Shown here: positions 13,002 through 20,100 of the stretch, one piece after another
Layout of the letters: every line of letters begins with the position of its first letter
Numbering within the stretch: position 1 is the stretch's first letter
IMG/VR virus record: IMGVR_UViG_3300027631_002338
Location: 1-23,110 of that record
Length of the DNA: 23,110 bases
Reading direction: 5' to 3' (one strand)
Source: a virus
Notes under the pieces: generated by a model
What the model was told of the DNA's origin: nothing
The model's input: only the letters and a program-made list of their open reading frames with translations
The model's database searches: none
Position numbers and translations under genes: made by a program

Positions 13002-13370
13002 ATGATTACATTATTTAAAGATCCGTTCTTTGATGCGTTTGATAAAGTATTAGATGCATCTCGCTACAATGTTAGCCCACAAACTAATATTCACAAAACA
13101 GAAAGTGAATATAAAATCTCAATGTCAATACCTGGTTTAACTAAGGATGACTTAAAGATTACCATAAAAGAAGGTGTTTTAAAAATCTCTTTCGAAAAGG
13201 ATGAGAAGAATGAAAGAACACATTTCATTGGTAATTTTATAAAATCTTATACAATACCTGATGATGTTAAAGAAAAAGACATTGTGGGTAATGTTGAGAA
13301 TGGTGTGTTGGTATTAACACTGCCAATCGATAAAAAGAAGTCAATTGAGAGACTTATTTCTCTTAATTAA
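13002..13370 (+). CDS. Small heat-shock protein (Hsp20/alpha-crystallin family)
   Basis: The 122-residue product has a short N-terminal arm (MITLFKDPFFDAFDKVLD), an alpha-crystallin domain starting at about residue 25 (TNIHKTESEYKISMSIPGL, DDLKITIKEGVLKISFEK) and the family hallmark NGVLVLTLPI near residue 104. The C-terminus is short and its KKKSIERLISLN gives only a weak I-x-I-type motif. Members are ATP-independent holdases that keep unfolding proteins soluble; phage versions are common in T4-like marine phages and may help capsid assembly or host proteostasis. The gene shares its control region with the ClpC-like gene and is a single-gene unit closed by a terminator. Its leader is A-rich without Shine-Dalgarno, as elsewhere in this window. 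Confidence 0.9.
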   Translation: MITLFKDPFFDAFDKVLDASRYNVSPQTNIHKTESEYKISMSIPGLTKDDLKITIKEGVLKISFEKDEKNERTHFIGNFIKSYTIPDDVKEKDIVGNVENGVLVLTLPIDKKKSIERLISLN

Positions 13371-13374
13371 ATGT

Positions 13375-13399
13375 AACCCCGATAATATCGGGGTTTTCT
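13375..13399 (+). terminator. Intrinsic terminator after the small heat-shock gene
   Basis: AACCCCGAT (13375-13383) pairs with ATCGGGGTT (13387-13395) around a three-base loop, followed by a T-rich tract. Confidence 0.85.
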
Positions 13400-13403
13400 T
13401 TAC

Positions 13404-13411
13404 TATTTATA
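13404..13411 (+). promoter_or_regulatory. TATTTATA phage promoter element
   Basis: The octamer lies just after the preceding terminator and 13 bases before the next start codon, the same arrangement as at 5467 and 18257. Confidence 0.55.
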
Positions 13412-13424
13412 ATAAATAGAAATC

Positions 13425-13610
13425 ATGAATAAATTAGAAATGAAACGTAAGCACATTGAAGAAGCTAACATTTTACTGGACAAAAGGTCTAAAGAAGTTA
13501 ACAATAAGGTGACTGCAGTTAGAGACACAACAAAAAAAGACCAGTTAAAAGACAAATTAATGAGTCAATTGAAAACCGGTAGTGGAAATTCCTTTGGTTT
13601 GGTGAAATAA
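13425..13610 (+). CDS. 61-residue charged helical protein
   Basis: The product (MNKLEMKRKHIEEANILLDK..., ending KTGSGNSFGLVK) is rich in Lys, Glu and Asp and should be mostly helical with a flexible glycine-containing end. No known motif is visible. It has its own promoter element and terminator and so forms a single-gene unit. Small abundant phage proteins of this kind can be head-internal or decoration proteins, but nothing in the sequence proves that. Confidence 0.6.
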   Translation: MNKLEMKRKHIEEANILLDKRSKEVNNKVTAVRDTTKKDQLKDKLMSQLKTGSGNSFGLVK

Positions 13611-13613
13611 ATT

Positions 13614-13639
13614 AAAACCCTCAATATTGAGGGTTTTTT
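13614..13639 (+). terminator. Intrinsic terminator after the 61-residue gene
   Basis: AAAACCCTCAAT (13614-13625) is immediately followed by its complement ATTGAGGGTTTT (13626-13637), giving a hairpin with a minimal loop, followed by a T tract. Confidence 0.85.
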
Positions 13640-13652
13640 ATTTAATATTTAT

Positions 13653-13660
13653 TATTTATA
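13653..13660 (+). promoter_or_regulatory. TATTTATA phage promoter element
   Basis: The octamer lies 16 bases before the KTSC gene start, shortly after the preceding terminator, in line with the other copies. Confidence 0.55.
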
Positions 13661-13676
13661 TTACAATAAAAAAATC

Positions 13677-13922
13677 ATGGCAATATTATCAGAAAGAATT
13701 GAGGGTACAAGTATATCTGTTGATATTAAATCGACTAATATTAGATCCGCGTCATATAATACGGAAAGCAAGTTGTTGACAGTTGTATTCAATAACGGTA
13801 GTATTTATGAATACGCAGATGTTTCATGGGAATTGTTCACCAAGTTTAGGATGAGTGATTCGCAGGGAGCATTTCTAAATGCAAAAATAAAGAATGCACA
13901 CGCCTATAAAAAGGTAAGTTAA
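13677..13922 (+). CDS. KTSC-domain protein
   Basis: The 81-residue product matches the KTSC domain along nearly its whole length: the N-terminal strand leads into KSTNIRSASYNTESKLLTVV, then FNNGSIYEYADVSWELFTKF, and the C-terminal DSQGAFLNAKIKN. KTSC domains occur alone or fused to lysyl-tRNA synthetases, RNases and phage proteins, and a nucleic-acid-binding role has been proposed but is not proven. The stop overlaps the start of the nucleotidyltransferase gene by one base (TAATG), so the two are translated together and may act together. Confidence 0.75.
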   Translation: MAILSERIEGTSISVDIKSTNIRSASYNTESKLLTVVFNNGSIYEYADVSWELFTKFRMSDSQGAFLNAKIKNAHAYKKVS

Positions 13923-14710
13923 TGAAAAATCTAGTAGACGAACTTTTAGAATTATCAGATCCGGAGACAGACAGTAAGATTATTAAGTCATTTCAGCTTA
14001 AGGATACGTTGTGTCCAACAATATTTGATAAGAACGAAACTGGGGAATTTACAATTAAAAAGGAAATTTCGGATAAGTTATTAGAGATAACAGATTCATT
14101 TATTGATTTCCTAGGTGTTGATTTTTTTATACATGATGTTATATTAACAGGCTCTTTAGCTAATTACAATTGGTCAGAATACTCGGATGTGGATTTACAC
14201 ATATTAATAGATATGAATGAGATCAGTGAAGGTGATAGTGCTTCAAACGCTATGCACGATATCGTTAAAGAGTTTTTTGATGCAAAAAAGAATGTTTGGA
14301 ATGAAAAGAATGACATTAAAATAAAAGGATTTGATGTTGAATTATATGTTCAAGATGTTAATGAAGAACACGTTTCATCTGGGGTATATTCGGTTTTAAA
14401 CAATGAATGGGTTGTTGAACCATCTATGAAAAAAGAGAATATCGACACCAAAAAGATACTAGAAAAGGGTGAATTTTTTGCCAAAAGAATTGACCAACTA
14501 ATTGATTATCATGAACATGGTAAGGATGTTGATAAAATGGCTTTAGACCTAAGAGACAAATTAAAAAAATTTAGAAAAAGTGGGCTAGAGGCTGGTGGGG
14601 AATACTCATATGAGAACTTAACTTTCAAGCTTTTAAGAAGAAATGGGTATATTGAGAAGTTAATGAATCTTAGAAATAGTATTTCAAACAAAAAATTATC
14701 CCTACCATAA
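13922..14710 (+). CDS. Nucleotidyltransferase-fold protein
   Basis: The 262-residue product has the signature of the DNA polymerase beta-type nucleotidyltransferase superfamily: ILTGSLANYNWSEYSDVDLH (residues 74-93) gives the G-S motif and the D89-x-D91 pair, and FDVELYVQD provides a plausible third acidic residue at D138. The C-terminal ~100 residues are helical and basic (DLRDKLKKFRKSGLEAGGEY, FKLLRRNGYIEKL). Similar predicted nucleotidyltransferases are widespread in T4-like marine phages, but their substrates are unknown. Candidates are RNA 3' ends, tRNA or a protein. The gene is coupled to the KTSC gene and lies before the head block. Confidence 0.75.
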   Translation: MKNLVDELLELSDPETDSKIIKSFQLKDTLCPTIFDKNETGEFTIKKEISDKLLEITDSFIDFLGVDFFIHDVILTGSLANYNWSEYSDVDLHILIDMNEISEGDSASNAMHDIVKEFFDAKKNVWNEKNDIKIKGFDVELYVQDVNEEHVSSGVYSVLNNEWVVEPSMKKENIDTKKILEKGEFFAKRIDQLIDYHEHGKDVDKMALDLRDKLKKFRKSGLEAGGEYSYENLTFKLLRRNGYIEKLMNLRNSISNKKLSLP

Positions 14711-14741
14711 TTGTTATCTGTATTTTTTTCCTTTTCCCCTG

Positions 14742-14772
14742 TATTTATAGGGTAAGAATAAGCTTATTTATA
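14742..14772 (+). promoter_or_regulatory. Two TATTTATA elements before the head operon
   Basis: One copy lies at 14742-14749, inside a small CCCTGTA/TATAGGG hairpin, and a second at 14765-14772, 11 bases before the start codon. Doubling of the element before the long head operon would fit a strong late promoter region. Confidence 0.55.
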
Positions 14773-14783
14773 ATTTAAAAACA

Positions 14784-15827
14784 ATGGGAGATATTAAACC
14801 TATCGGTAGTGAGAAATTACAAGGGGATGAAAAGTTCAAAAGAATCCTCGAATTAACTTACTATAATCAGAAATCGTCTAATCAAAAAACGTCTAATGCT
14901 GAATTAGTTAAAGAAGGTAAACATGGGGTTTACGGTATCGTTAGAGAAAAAGACGGATACTATGTTAAAAAAGGATTGAATGAATCATCACTAGATTATA
15001 TTGGTGGTATGTTCATGAAAAATAAAAACAAATTTAGTTCATATGCTGAAGCTCTTAAAAGATTAGAACTTTTAAAGGGTCAAGAAATGCTGAATGAAGA
15101 CATAACAAAATATGTTTTAAAAACAACCAAACCAACACAGGAAATGCCAATGCCAGAACCGGCTGTTGATAGTGCACCAGCACCTTCGATGCCACCTTCT
15201 GATACTGAAGCACCTGCTGATAGTATGGACAATATGGATGCTCCTATGCCAGACGCTGAAGGTGAACCAGAAGCAATGAGCCCAGAAGAAAGTAAGCGTT
15301 CTGATTATATGGCTGAGATTCAAAAGTTTTCTGGTAAATTAGGTCAAGAACTTAGAGATCAACAACCTAAAATGGAAAGTGATGATATAAAATATGTTTT
15401 AAACATGATAATTTCTGCGGTTGATTTGGATAAATTAGACGAAGATGATATCGAAGAGATTGGTAAAAAGTTTGAAAGAGATGAAGAGATGGGTTCTGAA
15501 GAAATGCCACAAGCAGATGCTGAGGCTCCAGAAGCTGAACCAGAATCTGACGAAGTTGTACCAGCACCTGAAGATGATTTAGCAGAAAGAATGTCTAAAT
15601 TAGAAGAACTTATTAACACAAAATTTGGTGAAGAACCAGAGGAAGAGGCTTTAGATGAAGTATATTTTGATTTTGAAGACGGTGGAGAAGATGCTTATGA
15701 TAAACACTTAACAAAAGATTCTGAAGAAGAGGAAGATGAGGAGGGTAACTATAATTTAGATATCACTCATGAATTATCAAATATCAACGAAGCAATTAAT
15801 ACAACCTTAAGTAAATATTTTGAATAA
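14784..15827 (+). CDS. Acidic virion-type protein of unknown function
   Basis: The 347-residue product begins with a folded region of about 110 residues (KHGVYGIVREKDGYYVKKGL, then YIGGMFMKNKNKFSSYAEAL). A long Pro/Met/Ala/Asp/Glu-rich disordered segment follows (about 117-170), then a helical middle part and a very acidic C-terminus (EEEEDEEG) ending in a short helix. LxE-type sequences such as GLNES and MLNED are compatible with T4 gp21-type prohead protease sites. It opens the head operon, and an ATG for the next gene follows its stop without a gap. I would guess a head or prohead-core protein; no family recognised. Confidence 0.6.
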   Translation: MGDIKPIGSEKLQGDEKFKRILELTYYNQKSSNQKTSNAELVKEGKHGVYGIVREKDGYYVKKGLNESSLDYIGGMFMKNKNKFSSYAEALKRLELLKGQEMLNEDITKYVLKTTKPTQEMPMPEPAVDSAPAPSMPPSDTEAPADSMDNMDAPMPDAEGEPEAMSPEESKRSDYMAEIQKFSGKLGQELRDQQPKMESDDIKYVLNMIISAVDLDKLDEDDIEEIGKKFERDEEMGSEEMPQADAEAPEAEPESDEVVPAPEDDLAERMSKLEELINTKFGEEPEEEALDEVYFDFEDGGEDAYDKHLTKDSEEEEDEEGNYNLDITHELSNINEAINTTLSKYFE

Positions 15828-16229
15828 ATGTACCTTCTATACATTAATGAACTAGGTCAAGATTATAAAGGACAAAGACAATATGAATTTATCTTTGGTA
15901 ACGACCCAGACACATTAGTTGAAGAATGGTTTATAATTCCGTCTGCCGGTAGAGCTATACCACCAGAAGTAGAATCAATCGATTTGGTTGGTTTACTTAA
16001 GAATTCTGATTTAAAACTTGAATTAGTACAGAATTCTGATTATTTTGGTGTTATCGATGCGGTTGATGGAATTATTGCATTAGGGTGGGAAGCTTTTGAT
16101 ATTGAAGCAGAAGAAAGACCAATAAGGATTTCATTTCATTTTGCTGAAGAATTAGAAAGTGTAACACAGAAATTAGCAACGAAGGGGCTTAGATTAATTA
16201 ATGAAGAAATTAAATATAAATTAAAATGA
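15828..16229 (+). CDS. 133-residue head-operon protein of unknown function
   Basis: The product (MYLLYINELGQDYKGQRQYE...) is a compact alpha/beta protein with aromatic residues and an acidic middle part (EEWFIIPSAGRAIPPEVESI). No signal peptide or catalytic motif is visible. It starts directly after the preceding stop (TAAATG), and its end overlaps the next start by four bases (ATGA), so stable stoichiometry with its neighbours is likely. The position in the operon before terminase and portal suggests a virion or assembly role. Confidence 0.65.
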   Translation: MYLLYINELGQDYKGQRQYEFIFGNDPDTLVEEWFIIPSAGRAIPPEVESIDLVGLLKNSDLKLELVQNSDYFGVIDAVDGIIALGWEAFDIEAEERPIRISFHFAEELESVTQKLATKGLRLINEEIKYKLK

Positions 16230-16888
16230 AAAGAACAGAAATAATAGAAAAACTTATTAAAGAAGGATTTTCAGAAAAAACATTGGTTAGATTCAATGAT
16301 AATCAGTTAATGAAATTTGCTGATAAAATGTTAAAAGAGGCTCAAACTGTAACAACAACTAAAACTGTTTATAATAGTAAAGATCCTAAAGATATCGCAG
16401 CGTTAAACACGGTATTACAAACTCCAGATGCTTTAAAAGATCAATCAGTTGAAGTCAAAGAAGTTGATGCGGCTAAAGTACCAAAAAAGAAAAAAGGTAA
16501 ATCTATTCTTAATTTAAAAGACCCTAGTGCATTTGTTGAAAATGTTGTAAGTAAGAAATATCATTCAGTAACAACAAAATCGGAAATTATGGAAATGGTT
16601 AAATTAAAAATGAATGGCTCAGTGTCTGAAGATTTATCTGAAAGAAAAATGCCTAAGTTACCTGAATTTTTATCTTTTGATTCTATTGTATCTGCTGGTA
16701 AACCAGAAGAAGCTCCAGTTCAACCTGAAGTAATTCCTGACACACCAACAAGAGAGAAACCAAAAAGAGAGGATGACCCAAGAAGAAGACCCTTTAGAAA
16801 TCCAAATGAAGAGCCGGTTCCAGAGTCAGATCCAAAAGCTAAAATAAAAAAATTACATAGAAATAAAATGTCTATGGCTGCCGAATAA
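16226..16888 (+). CDS. 220-residue basic head-operon protein
   Basis: The N-terminus (EIIEKLIKEGFSEKTLVRFN, then DNQLMKFADKML) is a short helical module. A Lys-rich segment (KVPKKKKGKS) follows, then an ordered stretch around residue 100 and a disordered Pro/Arg-rich C-terminus (DDPRRRPFRNPNEEPVPES). DLSERKMPKL at about residue 133 could be an LxE-type processing site. The low-complexity, charged character resembles prohead-core or internal head proteins of T4-like phages. The gene overlaps the preceding one by four bases. Function is inferred from context only. Confidence 0.6.
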   Translation: MKRTEIIEKLIKEGFSEKTLVRFNDNQLMKFADKMLKEAQTVTTTKTVYNSKDPKDIAALNTVLQTPDALKDQSVEVKEVDAAKVPKKKKGKSILNLKDPSAFVENVVSKKYHSVTTKSEIMEMVKLKMNGSVSEDLSERKMPKLPEFLSFDSIVSAGKPEEAPVQPEVIPDTPTREKPKREDDPRRRPFRNPNEEPVPESDPKAKIKKLHRNKMSMAAE

Positions 16889-16896
16889 ATTTAACT

Positions 16897-18213
16897 ATGA
16901 AACTAACAAAAAAATCGTTATTATTGAAGATAAAAGAAAATATTAACGAAATGCCAATGACATTTGATACACCTGATAGCAGGCCAAATCCTGACGTTGA
17001 AAGAGATTTGGCTGGTAGAGATCATACATTTAAGAAAGTAAACTTCCCTAAAAATGTTAATGAACCACACTCAAATTTTGAGGAATTATTAGCATCTAAG
17101 CGTTATAAGCAAATTGTTGATAACGTTAGAAATAATTTAGGTATGTCATTAGGTGTTGGTGAAGAAAACGCACATACACTAATAAGTACAATGATGCAGA
17201 CTCAAGGTGAAGTTTCAAGAATTGAATCAAGACATTTGAGAGAGTTGGAAGCGTTAGCTGTTGAGTTGGTTATGAAGGAATTAGGTATTGAAGAGGGTGA
17301 TATTGTTTATGAAGCAAAAATTGAACAACCATCTAATGAAGGGTTTAAGAACTCTCCTCCAGGTGAAATTGAACCAGAAGAGGTTGAATTAGAAAAGGAA
17401 CTTGTTGATGAATTAGACGATTTTACATTAGAAAGAGCAAAAAGAAGAATGATAAACGCTATGATGCAAGGTGCATCAACTAGAGGCCACTTTATGTTTC
17501 ATTATGCCGCAAATAAATTACAAGAAATTACTGGCCAAGGAGAAAGATTAATAGCTATGTATGGGGCCTTAATGTCAGCAGCAGATGCTATGTTATGGCA
17601 AGGAAGTAATAGAGGGTTAGGTGTTGGTGGAGGTGGGACACCACCAGTTGGCGGTAAAGAAAAATCTTATCCAAATGAAAAACCACCAAGAGTTGTTGCA
17701 ACAGCAATTAATTTTCCAATATTAGTTCATGAATTAATTAAAGGAACATACGAAGTTATTGCAGACCTACATAGTCAACCAAAAGATGCTGATGGTAATA
17801 TAGATAAGGACTTAGCCAGAAGAGTAAAGGATAAGGAAGATAGTAAGAATAAAGAGATTTGGGATTTTAGATTAGGCCCAGCAATATGGGACATTCTTAA
17901 AGATTCTTTTCCAGAAGAAACAATTACAGATGAAGATAAGGCTGGAATTCAATTAATTATGTTCCAAACTATTGTTTCTAAACCAGCTAAACAGTTTTTA
18001 GTATTCATGAGAGAAGTCCTTTCTAACACTGATACTAGTAAGAGATTAATGAAATCATTATATGATATGATCAATGGTGAAATTAATGATTATGATTATA
18101 AAGTAGCAATGGAAGAATTTGACAAACAATTGGATGACATTACCAAGGGAATTGATGATGACGATTTATATGGGGAACTAGGTGGTTTGGGAATAGATAA
18201 ACCAAGAGATTAA
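16897..18213 (+). CDS. 438-residue virion-type protein upstream of terminase
   Basis: The product starts with a short basic helix (MKLTKKSLLLKIKENINEM) that ends in an I-N-E sequence, possibly a removable head-targeting peptide. The body is largely helical (FTLERAKRRMINAMMQGAST, RGHFMFHYAANKLQEITGQG, ERLIAMYGALMSAADAMLWQ) with a Gly-rich loop (GLGVGGGGTPPVGG) and an acidic C-terminus. It is cytoplasmic, with no signal peptide. It is the last gene of the head operon before a terminator and the terminase unit. The fold is not recognised; a structural head protein or assembly factor is likely. Confidence 0.6.
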   Translation: MKLTKKSLLLKIKENINEMPMTFDTPDSRPNPDVERDLAGRDHTFKKVNFPKNVNEPHSNFEELLASKRYKQIVDNVRNNLGMSLGVGEENAHTLISTMMQTQGEVSRIESRHLRELEALAVELVMKELGIEEGDIVYEAKIEQPSNEGFKNSPPGEIEPEEVELEKELVDELDDFTLERAKRRMINAMMQGASTRGHFMFHYAANKLQEITGQGERLIAMYGALMSAADAMLWQGSNRGLGVGGGGTPPVGGKEKSYPNEKPPRVVATAINFPILVHELIKGTYEVIADLHSQPKDADGNIDKDLARRVKDKEDSKNKEIWDFRLGPAIWDILKDSFPEETITDEDKAGIQLIMFQTIVSKPAKQFLVFMREVLSNTDTSKRLMKSLYDMINGEINDYDYKVAMEEFDKQLDDITKGIDDDDLYGELGGLGIDKPRD

Positions 18214-18227
18214 TGAGAAATTAAGTT

Positions 18228-18255
18228 AAAGTGGTCAAATTTGACCACTTTTTTT
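18228..18255 (+). terminator. Intrinsic terminator before the terminase gene
   Basis: AAAGTGGTCAAA (18228-18239) is immediately followed by its complement TTTGACCACTTT (18240-18251), with a T tract to 18255. Confidence 0.88.
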
Positions 18256-18256
18256 A

Positions 18257-18264
18257 TATTTATA
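18257..18264 (+). promoter_or_regulatory. TATTTATA phage promoter element before terminase
   Basis: The octamer begins two bases after the terminator T tract and ends only 3 bases before the terminase ATG. If it is a -10 type element, the message would be leaderless or nearly so. Confidence 0.5.
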
Positions 18265-18267
18265 TAT

Positions 18268-20052
18268 ATGAGTCAAAAAATAGAACAATTAAAGGAGTAT
18301 GCTCGTGTAATAAAAGATACTCCATATGCACTTAGAACATATCTTCAAACATTTGATAATACTCAAAAAAAGTTTGTACCACTAGAGTTGTTTCCAGATC
18401 AAATACAATTATTAAAAGATTACGAAACATATAATGAAAACATTACTAGAAAATATCGTCAAGCTGGGGTTACAACAGTAACGGCTGCGTGGTTATCAAA
18501 AAAACTACAACTAGCCAAGCCAGAGAATCCTGAGAGAGTTTTGATTATTGCTAACAAGCGTGATACCGCTATTGAGATGGCGAATAAGGTTCGTCACTTT
18601 TTAGATCAATGGCCAGAGTGGTTAAATGTTGGATTCTCACCAGATAAAAACTCGGAAAGTAGATTTAGATTAAATAATGGATCTGAAGTAAAAGCGGTTG
18701 CAACATCTGCGGATGCACTTCGTGGTTTTACTCCAACAATATTAGTGTTTGATGAGGCTGCATATATTGAGGCCGGAGAAGACTTCTGGGCGGCGTCTAT
18801 GGCTTCTCTATCTACCGGTGGTAAGATTATATTAATATCAACACCAAATGGCTACGATCCAATTTATTACGGTGTTTATGAACAAGCAATTAGGGGTATT
18901 AATGATTTTCACATCACTGATTTAAGATGGTTTAAAGATCCTAGATATACTAAAGATTTGGTTTGGATTAAAGTTCCAGATATTGTGCATTATATGTTAA
19001 ATAGAGAACAATATAATGATGATGAGGTTATTTTAAAAGAATTCGACATAACAAAATACAAAGAATTAATGGATGATGGGTATCAACCTTATTCATCTTG
19101 GTTTGAGTCAATGTCCAAAAAATTCAAATATGATAAGAGAAAAATTTCTCAAGAACTTGAATGTGATTTCTTAGGATCTGGTGATAGTGTAATACCAACC
19201 GAGACAATGGAAAAAATTGCTAAAACCATGATTAAACAACCAAAAGAAAAATATATGCAAGGATTGCTTTGGCAATGGAAAGAACCTGTTCAGGGGCATA
19301 GGTATATTATGGGAGTTGATGTTAGTAGAGGTGATAGTGAGGATTTTTCATCAATCAATATTATTGATTTCGATGAAAGAGAGCAAGTTGTTGAATATGT
19401 TGGTAAAATGCCACCAGACGATTTAGCGTCTGTTGCTTATAAATGGGGTATATTATATGATGCGTTTATTGTAATCGATATCACAGGTGGTATGGGTGTT
19501 GCAACATCAAGAAAATTGCAAGAAATGAATTATAAGAACTTATTCATTGATGGTATTAATACCAAGAATGTTTGGGAATATAATGCAAAAGCAATGGAAA
19601 AAATACCTGGAATTAATTTCAATAATAAAAGAACACAAATTGTTTCAGCATTTGAAGAACAACTCAGACATGATTTTATTGTTAGATCTAATAGGCTTTT
19701 AAATGAACTAAACACTTTTGTTTATATAAATGGTAGACCAGATCATATGAAAGGACAACATGATGATTCAATCATGAGTTTAGCTATTGCTTTGTATGCT
19801 GGAGAAATATCATTTACACAATTAGTTAGAAACGAACAACAGAATAAGGCTATGCTAGATTCTTGGGTTATGTCAGAAAGAACATATCAGTCACCACAAA
19901 CAGAAAATTATTCATATGGAACTAGTTTCGATCAGGTTGGTATGATGCAAATTGATAGCTCACCATACGCAAAGAGTAGTTCTAACGGTATACCAGCGAA
20001 AGAACAGTACAATCAATATTCCTGGTTATTCGGAACTAATAAAAAGGCTTGA
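18268..20052 (+). CDS. terL: Terminase large subunit (T4 gp17 type)
   Basis: The start is set at the ATG at 18268 (594 residues); an in-frame TTG at 18241 lies inside the preceding terminator. The ATPase part shows a deviant Walker A, RQAGVTT (64-70), where the usual lysine is replaced by Val68; Walker B ILVFDEAAYI with D162-E163; and coupling motif ISTPNG (190-195). The nuclease part shows the RNase H-fold acidic residues: GVDVSRGDSEDF (D351), IDITGG (D404) and GQHDDSIMSL (D499/D500). The enzyme pumps DNA into the prohead through the portal and cuts the concatemer; length is close to T4 gp17 (610). It is followed by the portal gene, which has its own promoter element. The small subunit is not visible in this window. 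Confidence 0.93.
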   Translation: MSQKIEQLKEYARVIKDTPYALRTYLQTFDNTQKKFVPLELFPDQIQLLKDYETYNENITRKYRQAGVTTVTAAWLSKKLQLAKPENPERVLIIANKRDTAIEMANKVRHFLDQWPEWLNVGFSPDKNSESRFRLNNGSEVKAVATSADALRGFTPTILVFDEAAYIEAGEDFWAASMASLSTGGKIILISTPNGYDPIYYGVYEQAIRGINDFHITDLRWFKDPRYTKDLVWIKVPDIVHYMLNREQYNDDEVILKEFDITKYKELMDDGYQPYSSWFESMSKKFKYDKRKISQELECDFLGSGDSVIPTETMEKIAKTMIKQPKEKYMQGLLWQWKEPVQGHRYIMGVDVSRGDSEDFSSINIIDFDEREQVVEYVGKMPPDDLASVAYKWGILYDAFIVIDITGGMGVATSRKLQEMNYKNLFIDGINTKNVWEYNAKAMEKIPGINFNNKRTQIVSAFEEQLRHDFIVRSNRLLNELNTFVYINGRPDHMKGQHDDSIMSLAIALYAGEISFTQLVRNEQQNKAMLDSWVMSERTYQSPQTENYSYGTSFDQVGMMQIDSSPYAKSSSNGIPAKEQYNQYSWLFGTNKKA

Positions 20053-20088
20053 TAATTCAATAAAAATTGATTAGATTAATTACAATAG

Positions 20089-20096
20089 TATTTATA
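20089..20096 (+). promoter_or_regulatory. TATTTATA phage promoter element before portal
   Basis: The octamer ends four bases before the portal start codon, as before the terminase gene. No terminator is visible between terminase and portal, so this adds a second transcript start inside the packaging genes. Confidence 0.5.
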
Positions 20097-20100
20097 TAGT

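Noticed and set aside
15117-15619. Several minus-strand ORFs rich in Ser, His or Trp
   Set aside because: They are antisense shadows of the Pro/Glu/Ala-rich part of the 14784-15827 gene.
18241-18267. TTG start for a longer terminase
   Set aside because: It lies inside the terminator stem and promoter element; ATG at 18268 fits the family.
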